Shown in pieces: positions 1-5,707 of a DNA stretch of 5,707 bases (its first letter is position 1; every line of letters begins with the position of its first letter). Location: contig JAFPXW010000256.1 of assembly GCA_017394565.1 (NCBI GenBank), positions 1-5,707 on the forward strand, written 5' to 3'. Origin of the DNA: Oscillospiraceae bacterium. GTDB lineage: Bacteria; Bacillota; Clostridia; Oscillospirales; Ruminococcaceae. Under the pieces are notes generated by a model. The model ran no database searches. It saw nothing but the letters and a program-made list of their open reading frames with translations, and had not been told where the DNA came from. The translations under genes and the position numbers were made by a program.

Positions 1-10
1 TGCTCAGCAT

Positions 11-29
11 CTCCCCACCCCGTGGGGAG
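11..29. other. GC-rich hairpin near window edge
   Basis: The arms CTCCCCA (11-17) and TGGGGAG (23-29) are perfectly complementary, and C18-G22 can add an eighth pair, leaving a three-base CCC loop. No T-run follows on either strand, so it is not a standard intrinsic terminator. It lies 50 bases past the stop codon of the SUKH gene and could cap that transcript's 3' end. Bases 1-9 next to it form a small palindrome (TGCT-C-AGCA). Bases 30-78 show no gene or recognisable signal. The structure is seen directly; a function is not. Confidence 0.4.
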
Positions 30-78
30 TCACCCTGCACCCGCTTGCTTTCTAAAGTTGTTGGCATTGGTGGGGGGC

Positions 79-774
79 TCACCACCGGACATTCCAGAAC
101 GTCGGGCGGTATTTATCAATGCCGCCGCCCAGCAGCTTCTCATAGTAGCCGATCATCCATTCGTCGAACTGCATTCCGGTGAAGTACGGCACGCTGAAAT
201 CTGCTTCGATCTCCCAGTTGAAATAGACGACCTCTCCGGCGTGTTCACCGCTGCACATGAGGAGCGTATCCTCGGCGCAGCCCTGTGTGCCGAGGACGAG
301 CGCACCTTGCAGCAGCCAGCCGAAAAAGGCATCGTCCTCGTCACGATCGGCGGCATCCTCAAGACCGCTTGTGACCTCACGCCATTCCTCCAGTGTCATA
401 TCCGGATGCAGCACCGGTTCTCCTAACAGCGGCTGGTGCAGGAGATGCTGGCTGTTACGCTGCATTTCGTCCAGAGAATAGATCCCGTAATCCGGCCCTG
501 CACCGCCGTTTCCGAGCTTCGTCAGGTACTGGAGATAGCTGTTCGGAAAGCTCACGCCAAGCGCCGCCTGTACCTGTGCGGCCTCCTGCGCCGTTGCCAC
601 GGGCTGAAATCGGTAGCGATGTTTGTTCGCGCCAAAGATCACACACCGCGGATCTTCGCGGCTTGCCAGTGCATTGAGTGCGGCAAGCCGCTGCGGAAAG
701 GGGAGCCGGTCGATCTGTTCGCGTGTCAGGCGGCGCGATGCCGCGCGTTTCCGGAATCTGTCAAAAAATCCCAT
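79..774 (-). CDS. SUKH-superfamily (SMI1/KNR4 family) protein
   Basis: A 231-residue protein without signal peptide or membrane segment, so probably cytoplasmic. After a basic N-terminus (about 1-20) and a helical linker, a SUKH-type domain spans roughly 63-215. It shows the family's 'LP..Y...L...GNGGAGP.YG...LDE' block at 72-103, a 'GALVLGTQGCAED..LMCSGEHAGEVVYF' block at 157-186 and a closing 'FDEWMIGYYEKLL' helix at 203-215. Bacterial SUKH proteins are often immunity proteins in polymorphic-toxin and contact-dependent systems, while others have unknown roles. No toxin is visible here, so the exact function is unassigned. The ATG at 772-774 is preceded by GGAGG at 779-783, only 4 nt away. 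It follows the ftsH terminator directly and no clear promoter is visible, so it may depend on terminator read-through or on a promoter inside the 3' end of ftsH. Family assignment is fairly sure; role is not. Confidence 0.85.
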   Translation of the reverse strand: MGFFDRFRKRAASRRLTREQIDRLPFPQRLAALNALASREDPRCVIFGANKHRYRFQPVATAQEAAQVQAALGVSFPNSYLQYLTKLGNGGAGPDYGIYSLDEMQRNSQHLLHQPLLGEPVLHPDMTLEEWREVTSGLEDAADRDEDDAFFGWLLQGALVLGTQGCAEDTLLMCSGEHAGEVVYFNWEIEADFSVPYFTGMQFDEWMIGYYEKLLGGGIDKYRPTFWNVRW

Positions 775-789
775 AATTCCTCCGTTTTT

Positions 790-823
790 AAAAAGAAGCT
801 GCCCTTCGTGCGAAAGGCAGCTT
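790..823 (-). terminator. Rho-independent terminator of ftsH
   Basis: Read on the minus strand, AAGCTGCCTT (823-814) pairs with AGGGCAGCTT (805-796) with one T-G wobble. The inner TC/GA adds two more pairs around a GCAC tetraloop, giving a stem of about 12 bp. It is followed by C and a TTTTT run (794-790). It begins 17 bases after the ftsH stop codon and ends just before the ribosome site of the SUKH gene, so it separates the two genes. On the plus strand the T-run after the stem is short (CTTTTGG), so termination should mainly favour the minus direction. Confidence 0.85.
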
Positions 824-840
824 TTGGATTTGTGATGCGA

Positions 841-2790
841 TCACGCATTCGGATCGTCATACGGATTGACCGGACGATTCCAGCTATTGTCCTCATTGGA
901 GGGCTGCGGCGCAGTGAAAGTGGTCGTTTCCTGTGCAGCCGGCTGCTCCTCAACCTCGTCGGGGAGGGTTTCGCCGTTCATGAGCTTCTCGAAGCCCGGG
1001 CCATCGACCTTCTCGTGCTTGATGAGGTACTGTGCCACGCGATGGAGCTGATCCATGTGGGTGGAGAGGATATCCTCCGCCTTGTCGTAGCCTTCCTCCA
1101 CGAAAGCGCGGATCTCAGCGTCGATCTCGGCAGCCACCTCGTCAGAATAGTTTGGTGTGGAGGAGAAATCTCTGCCGAGGAACGGCTCAGACTCGTTGTT
1201 GCCGTAAACCACAGGGCCGAGCTTCTCGGAGAAACCGTACTTGGTGATCATGCGGCGAGCCATGCCGGTCGCACGTTCGAGGTCATTGGAAGCACCGGTG
1301 GAAATGTCGTCCATGATAAGCTTTTCTGCCACACGGCCGCCGAGCAGAACGATGATCTCCTCGTGCATCTCCATCTTGCTGTTGTAGCTCTTGTCATGCT
1401 CCGGAAGCGACAGCGTATAGCCGCCAGCCATACCGCGCGGCACGATCGAGATCTCGTGTACCTTGTCCTGATGCGGGCAGTAATAGGTACAGATTGCGTG
1501 ACCTGCTTCGTGGTAAGCGGTGAGTTTGATCTCGCGTTCGGTCTTGACTCTCGACTTCTTCTCAGGGCCGGCAACGACCTTGATGGTCGCTTCTGCGATG
1601 TCCTTGTTGGTGATGGCCTTGCGGTCAGCACGGGCAGCAAGGAGCGCCGCTTCGTTGGCAAGGTTCTCCAGATCCGCACCGGTGAAACCGGCGGTCGTCT
1701 TTGCGATGTCCTTGAGGTTGACGTCGGGTGCGAGGGGCTTGTTCTTGGTGTGGACCTTGAGGATATCCTCTCTGTCCTTGATGTCCGGATAGCCGACCAC
1801 GATCTGGCGGTCGAATCTGCCGGGACGCAGCAGCGCCGGATCGAGAATGTCACGGCGGTTGGTCGCTGCGATGACGATGACGCTCTCATTGCCCTCGAAA
1901 CCGTCCATTTCGACGAGGAGCTGGTTCAGTGTCTGCTCACGCTCATCATGACCGCCGCCGAGGCCTGCGCCGCGGTGTCTACCGACGGCATCGATCTCGT
2001 CGATGAAAATGATGGACGGTGCGTTCTTTTTCGCAGTTTCAAAGAGGTCGCGGACACGGGATGCGCCGACACCGACGAACATCTCTACGAAATCCGAACC
2101 GGAGATCGGGTAGAACGGGCAGCCAGCCTCACCTGCAACGGCTCTTGCCAGCAGAGTCTTACCGGTACCGGGAGGGCCGAGGAGCAGAACGCCCTTCGGG
2201 ATACGCGCACCGATCTCGTTGTATTTGCGCGGATTTTTGAGAAAGTCCACGATCTCCTCCATCTCGAACTTTTCTTCCTCCGCACCGGCAACGTCAGCAA
2301 ATGTCGCCTTTTTGCCCTGTGTCTGGCTCTTGATGTTGGCCTTGCCGAAGTTGTTGTATCTTCCGCCGCCAGCCTGCCGCATCATGAAGATGAACAGCAC
2401 CACACCCATGATGAGGATGATGAGTGTCGGGATATAGGTGATGATCCACGAATTATCGGTGATCTTGTAGTAGTCCTGATCGAGAGGTGCGTCGGGGTGT
2501 GCGTCGTTGTAGCGAAGCCGGTAGCCCTCGGTTTCCTCCTTGAAGATCTGGACATTCGGGACCTCGTATTCGATCTCGGTCTCGTCATCAAGTGTGAGCT
2601 TCAGCTCACCGGTGCCGAGGTCGAGCGTGTACTTGGTGACCTCCAGGTCATCAAAGTGCTGCATGATCTCCGAGTAAGTGAACTCCGGTTCCTTCTGGTT
2701 CAGACGGGGCAGCATCCATGCCGCGAGAAAGATCAGCAAGACTGCGACCATCAGATAGGCGATAATGCCCCTGCTTCTTTTCGGTGTCAA
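841..2790 (-). CDS. ftsH: ATP-dependent zinc metalloprotease FtsH
   Basis: Membrane-anchored AAA+ protease that extracts and degrades damaged membrane proteins and short-lived regulators as a hexamer. Numbering from the TTG start (649 aa): transmembrane segment at about 8-27, external FtsH domain, second transmembrane segment at about 115-137, linker with GGGRYNNFGK, Walker A GPPGTGKT 205-212, pore motif MFVGVG 237-242, Walker B IIFIDEID 260-267, second region of homology with ATNRRD and LRPGRFD 308-327, zinc site HEAGH 427-431 and the third ligand Asp503 in GASNDL. All catalytic residues are present and the length is normal. A tail of about 40 residues rich in Glu, Pro, Asn and Thr follows the protease domain. 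An in-frame ATG at 2818-2820 would add ten residues, but its ribosome site is poor; an AAAGGAG lies 8 nt before the TTG (2788-2790), so I prefer TTG. It has its own promoter, a CIRCE operator and a terminator. The hpt gene usually found between tilS and ftsH is missing. Confidence 0.98.
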   Translation of the reverse strand: MTPKRSRGIIAYLMVAVLLIFLAAWMLPRLNQKEPEFTYSEIMQHFDDLEVTKYTLDLGTGELKLTLDDETEIEYEVPNVQIFKEETEGYRLRYNDAHPDAPLDQDYYKITDNSWIITYIPTLIILIMGVVLFIFMMRQAGGGRYNNFGKANIKSQTQGKKATFADVAGAEEEKFEMEEIVDFLKNPRKYNEIGARIPKGVLLLGPPGTGKTLLARAVAGEAGCPFYPISGSDFVEMFVGVGASRVRDLFETAKKNAPSIIFIDEIDAVGRHRGAGLGGGHDEREQTLNQLLVEMDGFEGNESVIVIAATNRRDILDPALLRPGRFDRQIVVGYPDIKDREDILKVHTKNKPLAPDVNLKDIAKTTAGFTGADLENLANEAALLAARADRKAITNKDIAEATIKVVAGPEKKSRVKTEREIKLTAYHEAGHAICTYYCPHQDKVHEISIVPRGMAGGYTLSLPEHDKSYNSKMEMHEEIIVLLGGRVAEKLIMDDISTGASNDLERATGMARRMITKYGFSEKLGPVVYGNNESEPFLGRDFSSTPNYSDEVAAEIDAEIRAFVEEGYDKAEDILSTHMDQLHRVAQYLIKHEKVDGPGFEKLMNGETLPDEVEEQPAAQETTTFTAPQPSNEDNSWNRPVNPYDDPNA

Positions 2791-2798
2791 ATCATCCA

Positions 2799-2805
2799 CT
2801 CCTTT
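2799..2805 (-). promoter_or_regulatory. Shine-Dalgarno that decides the ftsH start (TTG)
   Basis: On the minus strand AAAGGAG ends 8 nt before the TTG at 2788-2790, which is ideal spacing. The same bases lie downstream of the alternative ATG at 2818-2820, where only a weak GAGAAG directly abuts the ATG. The site therefore argues that translation starts at TTG and that the ten residues from MDPIAKG onward are untranslated leader. A GTG at 2797-2799 touches the SD and is too close to be used. Confidence 0.65.
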
Positions 2806-2830
2806 TGCTATGGGATCCATCTTCTCAGAT

Positions 2831-2857
2831 TTAGCACTCTATCATGCCGACTGCTAA
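2831..2857 (-). promoter_or_regulatory. CIRCE element (HrcA repressor operator) of ftsH
   Basis: Read on the plus strand, TTAGCACTC (2831-2839), nine spacer bases, then GACTGCTAA (2849-2857). The CIRCE consensus is TTAGCACTC-N9-GAGTGCTAA, so 17 of 18 arm positions match and the 9-nt spacer is exact. The one deviation is C for G at 2851. It sits a few bases downstream of the predicted transcription start and upstream of the ftsH start codon, the usual placement for HrcA repression. HrcA normally represses groE and dnaK operons and is inactivated on heat shock, so heat-inducible ftsH expression is inferred. Confidence 0.9.
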
Positions 2858-2867
2858 ATGTGAGGTA

Positions 2868-2896
2868 AGTATACCGCACCGATGTGTAATTCTCAT
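2868..2896 (-). promoter_or_regulatory. Predicted sigma-A-type promoter of ftsH
   Basis: On the minus strand the -35 candidate ATGAGA (2896-2891; 4 of 6 to TTGACA) is followed by a 17-bp spacer and the -10 TATACT (2873-2868; 5 of 6 to TATAAT). Transcription would begin near 2861, placing the CIRCE at about +5 to +31 and leaving a leader of about 70 nt before the TTG start. The -35 overlaps the tilS stop codon, so ftsH can be transcribed separately from dnaB-tilS. The positional fit with CIRCE strengthens an otherwise moderate promoter match. Confidence 0.6.
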
Positions 2897-4236
2897 GTGC
2901 GGTTTGTGTCAGTCGGGTGAACTTGCAGCCAGAGCATGGATTGCGTTCTGTCCGTCACCCGTGCGCGTTGATCCGCGCCGAGGCCTTCCGCCCAGAGCAG
3001 ACCGTCTGCGTCCGAGAGGAAGTGTATGTACTGCCGCTTTGCCGGCGGAACCTGTTCGCCGAGCCATTTTTTGATCGAAACATGGTGCGTTCTGCCAACG
3101 GGCAGGAGACGCAGACCAGGTTTGCGGCAATGCAGATCTACATACTCTCTTATTATATCATAATCGAGGACAAAATCTGTGAATTTTTTGTGAACACTTG
3201 CGAATTTTTCAGCATTTTCCCTTGAAATGATCTCTGCGGTGACGGTGATGCCGTCAAAGAGGGAGTTTTCGCCCATTTGCAGGCGGATCTTCGGGATCGG
3301 GGGAGGCGGTTCCTCGACGAACAGCACGCCGCGGCTGAAGCGAAGTTTCCGGCCGCTGCGGTCGAGGTCGCACTGTCCGCCGCGTGTGAGGAGTGCTTTT
3401 GCGGCGGTGACGGCTTCAAAACCGGACGGAAGTCCCGAACTTTTCAGAAACCGCGCAATACAGCGGCTTTGCAGCGCCGGATGCAAATCTTGCAGACCGG
3501 AGAGCGAGCCGTCGGCTTGCAGCGCCTTGGCATATGCCGCATCGGCTGCCTGCGAGAGAAAATCCGCATCATCGCGCAGATTCTGCACCATGTGAGGGAG
3601 ATTCTGCTCGACCGCAGGATTGAGCTGACGCAGGGGCGGCACGATGTTGTGCCGGATGAAATTCCGGCTGTAGTCGTCGGAGAGATTGGAGCTGTCGATG
3701 ACGTAGGAAATGGCGTTTTCGCGCAAACATTCCTCAATCTCCGTCCGGGTGCAAGAAAGCAGCGGACGCAGGTAACGTCCACGCCGCGGCGGGATCCCGC
3801 AAAGACCGCGCAGTCCGGTGCCGCGTGCCATGCGAAAGAGCACGGTCTCGAGCTGATCGGAGGCCGTGTGCGCAGTTGCGATATAGTCGCAGCCGAGCGC
3901 ATCGAATGCAGCATAGCGGCATTCACGCGCGGCAGTTTCGATGGAAATACGCTGTGATGCTGCGGTTTTCTTCACATCGACCGGAATGACCTTGAGCGGT
4001 ACATTCCACGCAGCACAGCGTTTGATGCAGAAAACCTCGTCTCTGCGGCTTTCCTCGCCCCGGAGACCGTGCTGGATGTGGACAGCGGAGATACGGAGGT
4101 CAAATTCCTGCCGTACTGCCAGCAGGCACACCAGCAGACAAACGCTGTCCGCACCGCCGGAGAGGGCGACGCAGACAGACGTGCCGGAGATCCCCTCACG
4201 CCGCAGGAATTCCCGGACGGCATCAAGCGGGCGCAT
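2893..4236 (-). CDS. tilS: tRNA(Ile)-lysidine synthetase TilS
   Basis: Cytoplasmic ATP-dependent enzyme that joins lysine to cytidine 34 of the CAU-anticodon tRNA-Ile, changing its amino acid identity from Met to Ile and its codon reading to AUA; it is normally essential. In the 447-residue product the N-type ATP pyrophosphatase P-loop SGGADS is at 26-31, HIQHGLRGEES at 53-63, the RECRYAAF region at 104-111, AHTASDQLET at 122-131 (the family often has AHHxDDQxET here), RPLL at 157-160 and DSSNLSDDYSRNFIR at 181-195. The C-terminal TilS domain follows at about 370-430 (PGLRLLPVGRTHHVSIKKWL onward). I chose the ATG at 4234-4236 because the protein then begins about 25 residues before the P-loop, as is usual. 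The frame stays open for 80 more codons upstream, but that lies inside dnaB and has no homology-like content. The start overlaps dnaB by 14 nt and lacks a good Shine-Dalgarno, which suggests translational coupling. Confidence 0.96.
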   Translation of the reverse strand: MRPLDAVREFLRREGISGTSVCVALSGGADSVCLLVCLLAVRQEFDLRISAVHIQHGLRGEESRRDEVFCIKRCAAWNVPLKVIPVDVKKTAASQRISIETAARECRYAAFDALGCDYIATAHTASDQLETVLFRMARGTGLRGLCGIPPRRGRYLRPLLSCTRTEIEECLRENAISYVIDSSNLSDDYSRNFIRHNIVPPLRQLNPAVEQNLPHMVQNLRDDADFLSQAADAAYAKALQADGSLSGLQDLHPALQSRCIARFLKSSGLPSGFEAVTAAKALLTRGGQCDLDRSGRKLRFSRGVLFVEEPPPPIPKIRLQMGENSLFDGITVTAEIISRENAEKFASVHKKFTDFVLDYDIIREYVDLHCRKPGLRLLPVGRTHHVSIKKWLGEQVPPAKRQYIHFLSDADGLLWAEGLGADQRARVTDRTQSMLWLQVHPTDTNRT

Positions 4237-5572
4237 CGGAGGTTTCGAGTGTCGTGAAGCGTGTGAACTGACCGTCCCAGGCAAGCTTGATCGTGCCGGT
4301 CTCGCCGTGGCGGTTCTTGGCGACGATACATTCGGCTTCGTTCTGGTTGGCGTTTTCCTTATTATAGTACGCATCACGGTAGAGGAACATGACAATATCG
4401 GCGTCCTGCTCGATAGAACCGGATTCACGCAGGTCGGACAGCATCGGGCGCTTGTCGGTACGGGCTTCCGGACCACGGGAGAGCTGGGACAGGAGGATGA
4501 TCGGGACTTCGAGTTCCTTTGCCATGATCTTGAGGTTACGGGTGATCTCGCCGACGATCTGGACGCGGTTTTCGGTTTTCAGGGTCGTGGCGATCAGACC
4601 GAGGTAGTCGATGACGACGAGTCCGAGGTTCTTCATCCGGCGCAGCTTCGCCTTGATCTGCTGCACGGTGATGGAAGCGGTGTCGTCGATGTAGATGGGC
4701 AGCCCGTTGAGGTAGCACGCGCCTGCCGCAAGGCGCACCCAGTCCTCGCCGGAGAGGTGGCCGCTGCGGAGCTTGTGGGAATCGACCTGCGCGGCACTGG
4801 ACAGCAGACGAGACACGAGCTGTTCGCGCGGCATTTCGAGCGAGAAGATGCAGACCTGCTTGTCGGTGTTGTTTTTGGCAACATTCTGGGCGATATTGAG
4901 GGCAAAAGCGGTTTTACCCATTGCCGGACGGGCGGCGATGAGGATGAGGTCGGATTTGTTCAGACCGGACGTGACGGCATCGAGGTGGGAGAACCCGGAA
5001 CGGATACCGAGGTACTGCTCGCGGTCGGGGCCGGCGATCTGACCGATGTGGAAGTAGGTTTCCGACACGATCTCGTTGATGGGCGTCAGACCGGTGGTAT
5101 TGCGCCCCTGGCGGATGTCGAAAATGCGCTGTTCTGCGGCATCGAGCAGAATGGAAGCGTCCGTCTCGCCGCCCTGGATATCGGAGAGGATATTCCGGGC
5201 TGTTTCGGCAAGCGTGCGGATGTAGAACTTGTCCGACACGATCTTGCAGTAGCTTGCGATATTGGAAACGGAAGGCACCATATTGGCGAGGTTGCCGAGG
5301 TAATTTCTGCCTTCGGGAGCCGACTCAAAGACGCGCTGTGCAACGGCTTCGTTGAGGACGGTGACGATATCCGCCTTGGTCGTGCCGGTGGCGAACATCT
5401 GCACCATGATATTGAAAAGCGCCCGGTGCTGATCGATGTAAAACATCTCGGGCTTGACCGTATCCAGTACGGTCGTGATGACCTCAGAATCAATGAGGAT
5501 CGCCCCCAGCACTGTCTGTTCCGCTTCCAGGCTGTAGGGCATTTCGAGGTCTGTGTAATTATGTTCTGCCAT
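4223..5572 (-). CDS. dnaB: Replicative DNA helicase DnaB (DnaC in Bacillus naming)
   Basis: Hexameric 5'-3' helicase that unwinds DNA ahead of the replisome and contacts primase and the loader. The 449-residue product has the N-terminal DnaB domain (about 10-115, starting PYSLEAEQTVLGAIL), a linker helix, and the C-terminal RecA-like domain (about 185-440). It has Walker A ARPAMGKTA at 214-222, FSLEM at 243-247, Walker B LVVIDYLGLI at 318-327, LSQLSR at 361-366, the LSDLRESGSIEQDADIV block at 378-394 and KNRHGETGT with the putative arginine finger at 419-427. Length is normal and there is no intein. The ATG at 5570-5572 is chosen because AAGGGGG (5577-5583) precedes it by 4 nt and the protein then starts as its family does. 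The 40 extra codons upstream read through a repeat and are not credible. In Firmicutes this gene often follows rplI, which would lie beyond the window. Confidence 0.98.
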   Translation of the reverse strand: MAEHNYTDLEMPYSLEAEQTVLGAILIDSEVITTVLDTVKPEMFYIDQHRALFNIMVQMFATGTTKADIVTVLNEAVAQRVFESAPEGRNYLGNLANMVPSVSNIASYCKIVSDKFYIRTLAETARNILSDIQGGETDASILLDAAEQRIFDIRQGRNTTGLTPINEIVSETYFHIGQIAGPDREQYLGIRSGFSHLDAVTSGLNKSDLILIAARPAMGKTAFALNIAQNVAKNNTDKQVCIFSLEMPREQLVSRLLSSAAQVDSHKLRSGHLSGEDWVRLAAGACYLNGLPIYIDDTASITVQQIKAKLRRMKNLGLVVIDYLGLIATTLKTENRVQIVGEITRNLKIMAKELEVPIILLSQLSRGPEARTDKRPMLSDLRESGSIEQDADIVMFLYRDAYYNKENANQNEAECIVAKNRHGETGTIKLAWDGQFTRFTTLETSDAPA

Positions 5573-5593
5573 AGTACCCCCTTGAAGATCGTT

Positions 5594-5621
5594 CGTAGTG
5601 CGTAGTGCGTGGTGCGTAGTT
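5594..5621. repeat. 7-bp tandem repeat, four units (CGTAGTG)
   Basis: Four adjacent heptamers read CGTAGTG, CGTAGTG, CGTGGTG, CGTAGTT on the plus strand (AACTACG CACCACG CACTACG CACTACG on the minus). Two related heptamers in the opposite orientation, AACTACG and AATTACG, lie at 5668-5681. The array ends 10 bases before the ribosome site of dnaB, so it would lie in the leader of any dnaB transcript started upstream. Copy number could vary between strains by slippage; that is inference. Confidence 0.8.
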
Positions 5622-5683
5622 ATGGTGTCGCTTCGCGATGTTTCAAAAACGAACTCAAAACAACCAAAACTACGAATTACGCA
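5606..5683. repeat. Imperfect inverted repeat, palindromic element upstream of dnaB
   Basis: The arm at 5606-5621 (TGCGTGGTGCGTAGTT) and the arm at 5668-5683 (AACTACGAATTACGCA) can form 13 Watson-Crick pairs plus two G-U wobbles and one G-A mismatch in plus-strand RNA. The 46-base loop holds a small second hairpin, TCGC-TTC-GCGA (5628-5638). With no open reading frame and its heptamer arms, it resembles a short dispersed palindromic or MITE-like intergenic element. Whether it is repeated elsewhere in the genome cannot be told from this window. Confidence 0.5.
5619..5646 (-). promoter_or_regulatory. Weak candidate promoter for dnaB-tilS
   Basis: On the minus strand TTGAAA (5646-5641; 5 of 6 to the -35 consensus), a 16-bp spacer and CATAAC (5624-5619; 4 of 6 to TATAAT). 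A start near 5612 would lie inside the heptamer array. The -10 is poor and the spacer is one base short, so transcription from an upstream gene outside the window is equally possible. Confidence 0.25.
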
Positions 5684-5707
5684 GCTATGCATAAGCGATC
5701 AGCACCA

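Noticed and set aside
11..29. A CRISPR repeat
   Set aside because: There is only one copy in the window, with no second repeat or spacer and no cas gene, so a CRISPR call is unsupported.
11..29. Intrinsic terminator for the SUKH gene
   Set aside because: The stem is strong, but no T-run follows it on the minus strand (the next bases are ATGCTGAGCA).
436..2868. An 810-codon open frame on the plus strand opposite ftsH
   Set aside because: It is the antisense shadow of ftsH, kept open by strong codon bias. It runs through the CIRCE and the 3' part of the SUKH gene region and shows no recognisable domain.
4237..4476. An 80-codon N-terminal extension of TilS
   Set aside because: It lies in another frame inside dnaB, is Ser/Thr/Arg-rich like an out-of-frame translation, and TilS proteins normally begin about 20-25 residues before the P-loop.
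3941..5605. A 554-codon open frame on the plus strand opposite dnaB and the tilS 5' end
   Set aside because: It is the antisense shadow of two clearly identified genes, with Asp/Glu/Val-rich content typical of reverse-complemented coding sequence and no domain.
5573..5692. A 40-residue N-terminal extension of DnaB
   Set aside because: It translates the heptamer repeat and lies upstream of a good ribosome site and a family-typical DnaB start at 5572.

Overview
The window is a compact stretch of a Gram-positive-type chromosome. All four real genes lie on the minus strand, so the gene order in the direction of transcription runs from high to low coordinates: dnaB (replicative helicase), tilS (tRNA-Ile lysidine synthetase), ftsH (membrane AAA+ zinc protease), and a SUKH (SMI1/KNR4-family) protein. 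The organism is most likely a Clostridia-class Firmicute. Ruminococcus/Oscillospiraceae-like is a guess from the flavour of the proteins, moderately high GC, strong GGAGG-type ribosome sites and a CIRCE operator. No ribosomal RNA or other species-level marker is present.

Region by region (right to left): 5573-5707 is non-coding. It carries four 7-bp tandem units (consensus CGTAGTG) and a long imperfect inverted repeat that looks like a short palindromic intergenic element just ahead of dnaB. dnaB occupies 4223-5572. tilS (2893-4236) starts inside the last codons of dnaB with a 14-nt overlap, so the two are probably one transcript with coupled translation. Between the tilS stop and ftsH lies a small, dense control region (about 2788-2896): a sigma-A-like promoter, a nearly perfect CIRCE element (HrcA operator, 17 of 18 arm positions) just downstream of the predicted start point, and a strong Shine-Dalgarno that points to a TTG start for ftsH rather than the upstream ATG. 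ftsH (841-2790) ends at a strong hairpin terminator (790-823). The SUKH gene (79-774) follows immediately with its own ribosome site but no convincing promoter. The last 78 bases hold a GC-rich hairpin at 11-29 and no recognisable gene.

The genes are housekeeping: replication fork unwinding, tRNA anticodon modification and membrane protein quality control. The tilS-ftsH neighbourhood resembles the classic Firmicute tilS-hpt-ftsH cluster, but hpt is absent. The most notable observation is the CIRCE at ftsH, which suggests that this protease belongs to the HrcA heat-shock regulon here, whereas CIRCE is classically found at groE and dnaK operons. I see no convincing wholly new system. The palindromic heptamer element upstream of dnaB and the orphan SUKH gene are the other items worth following.
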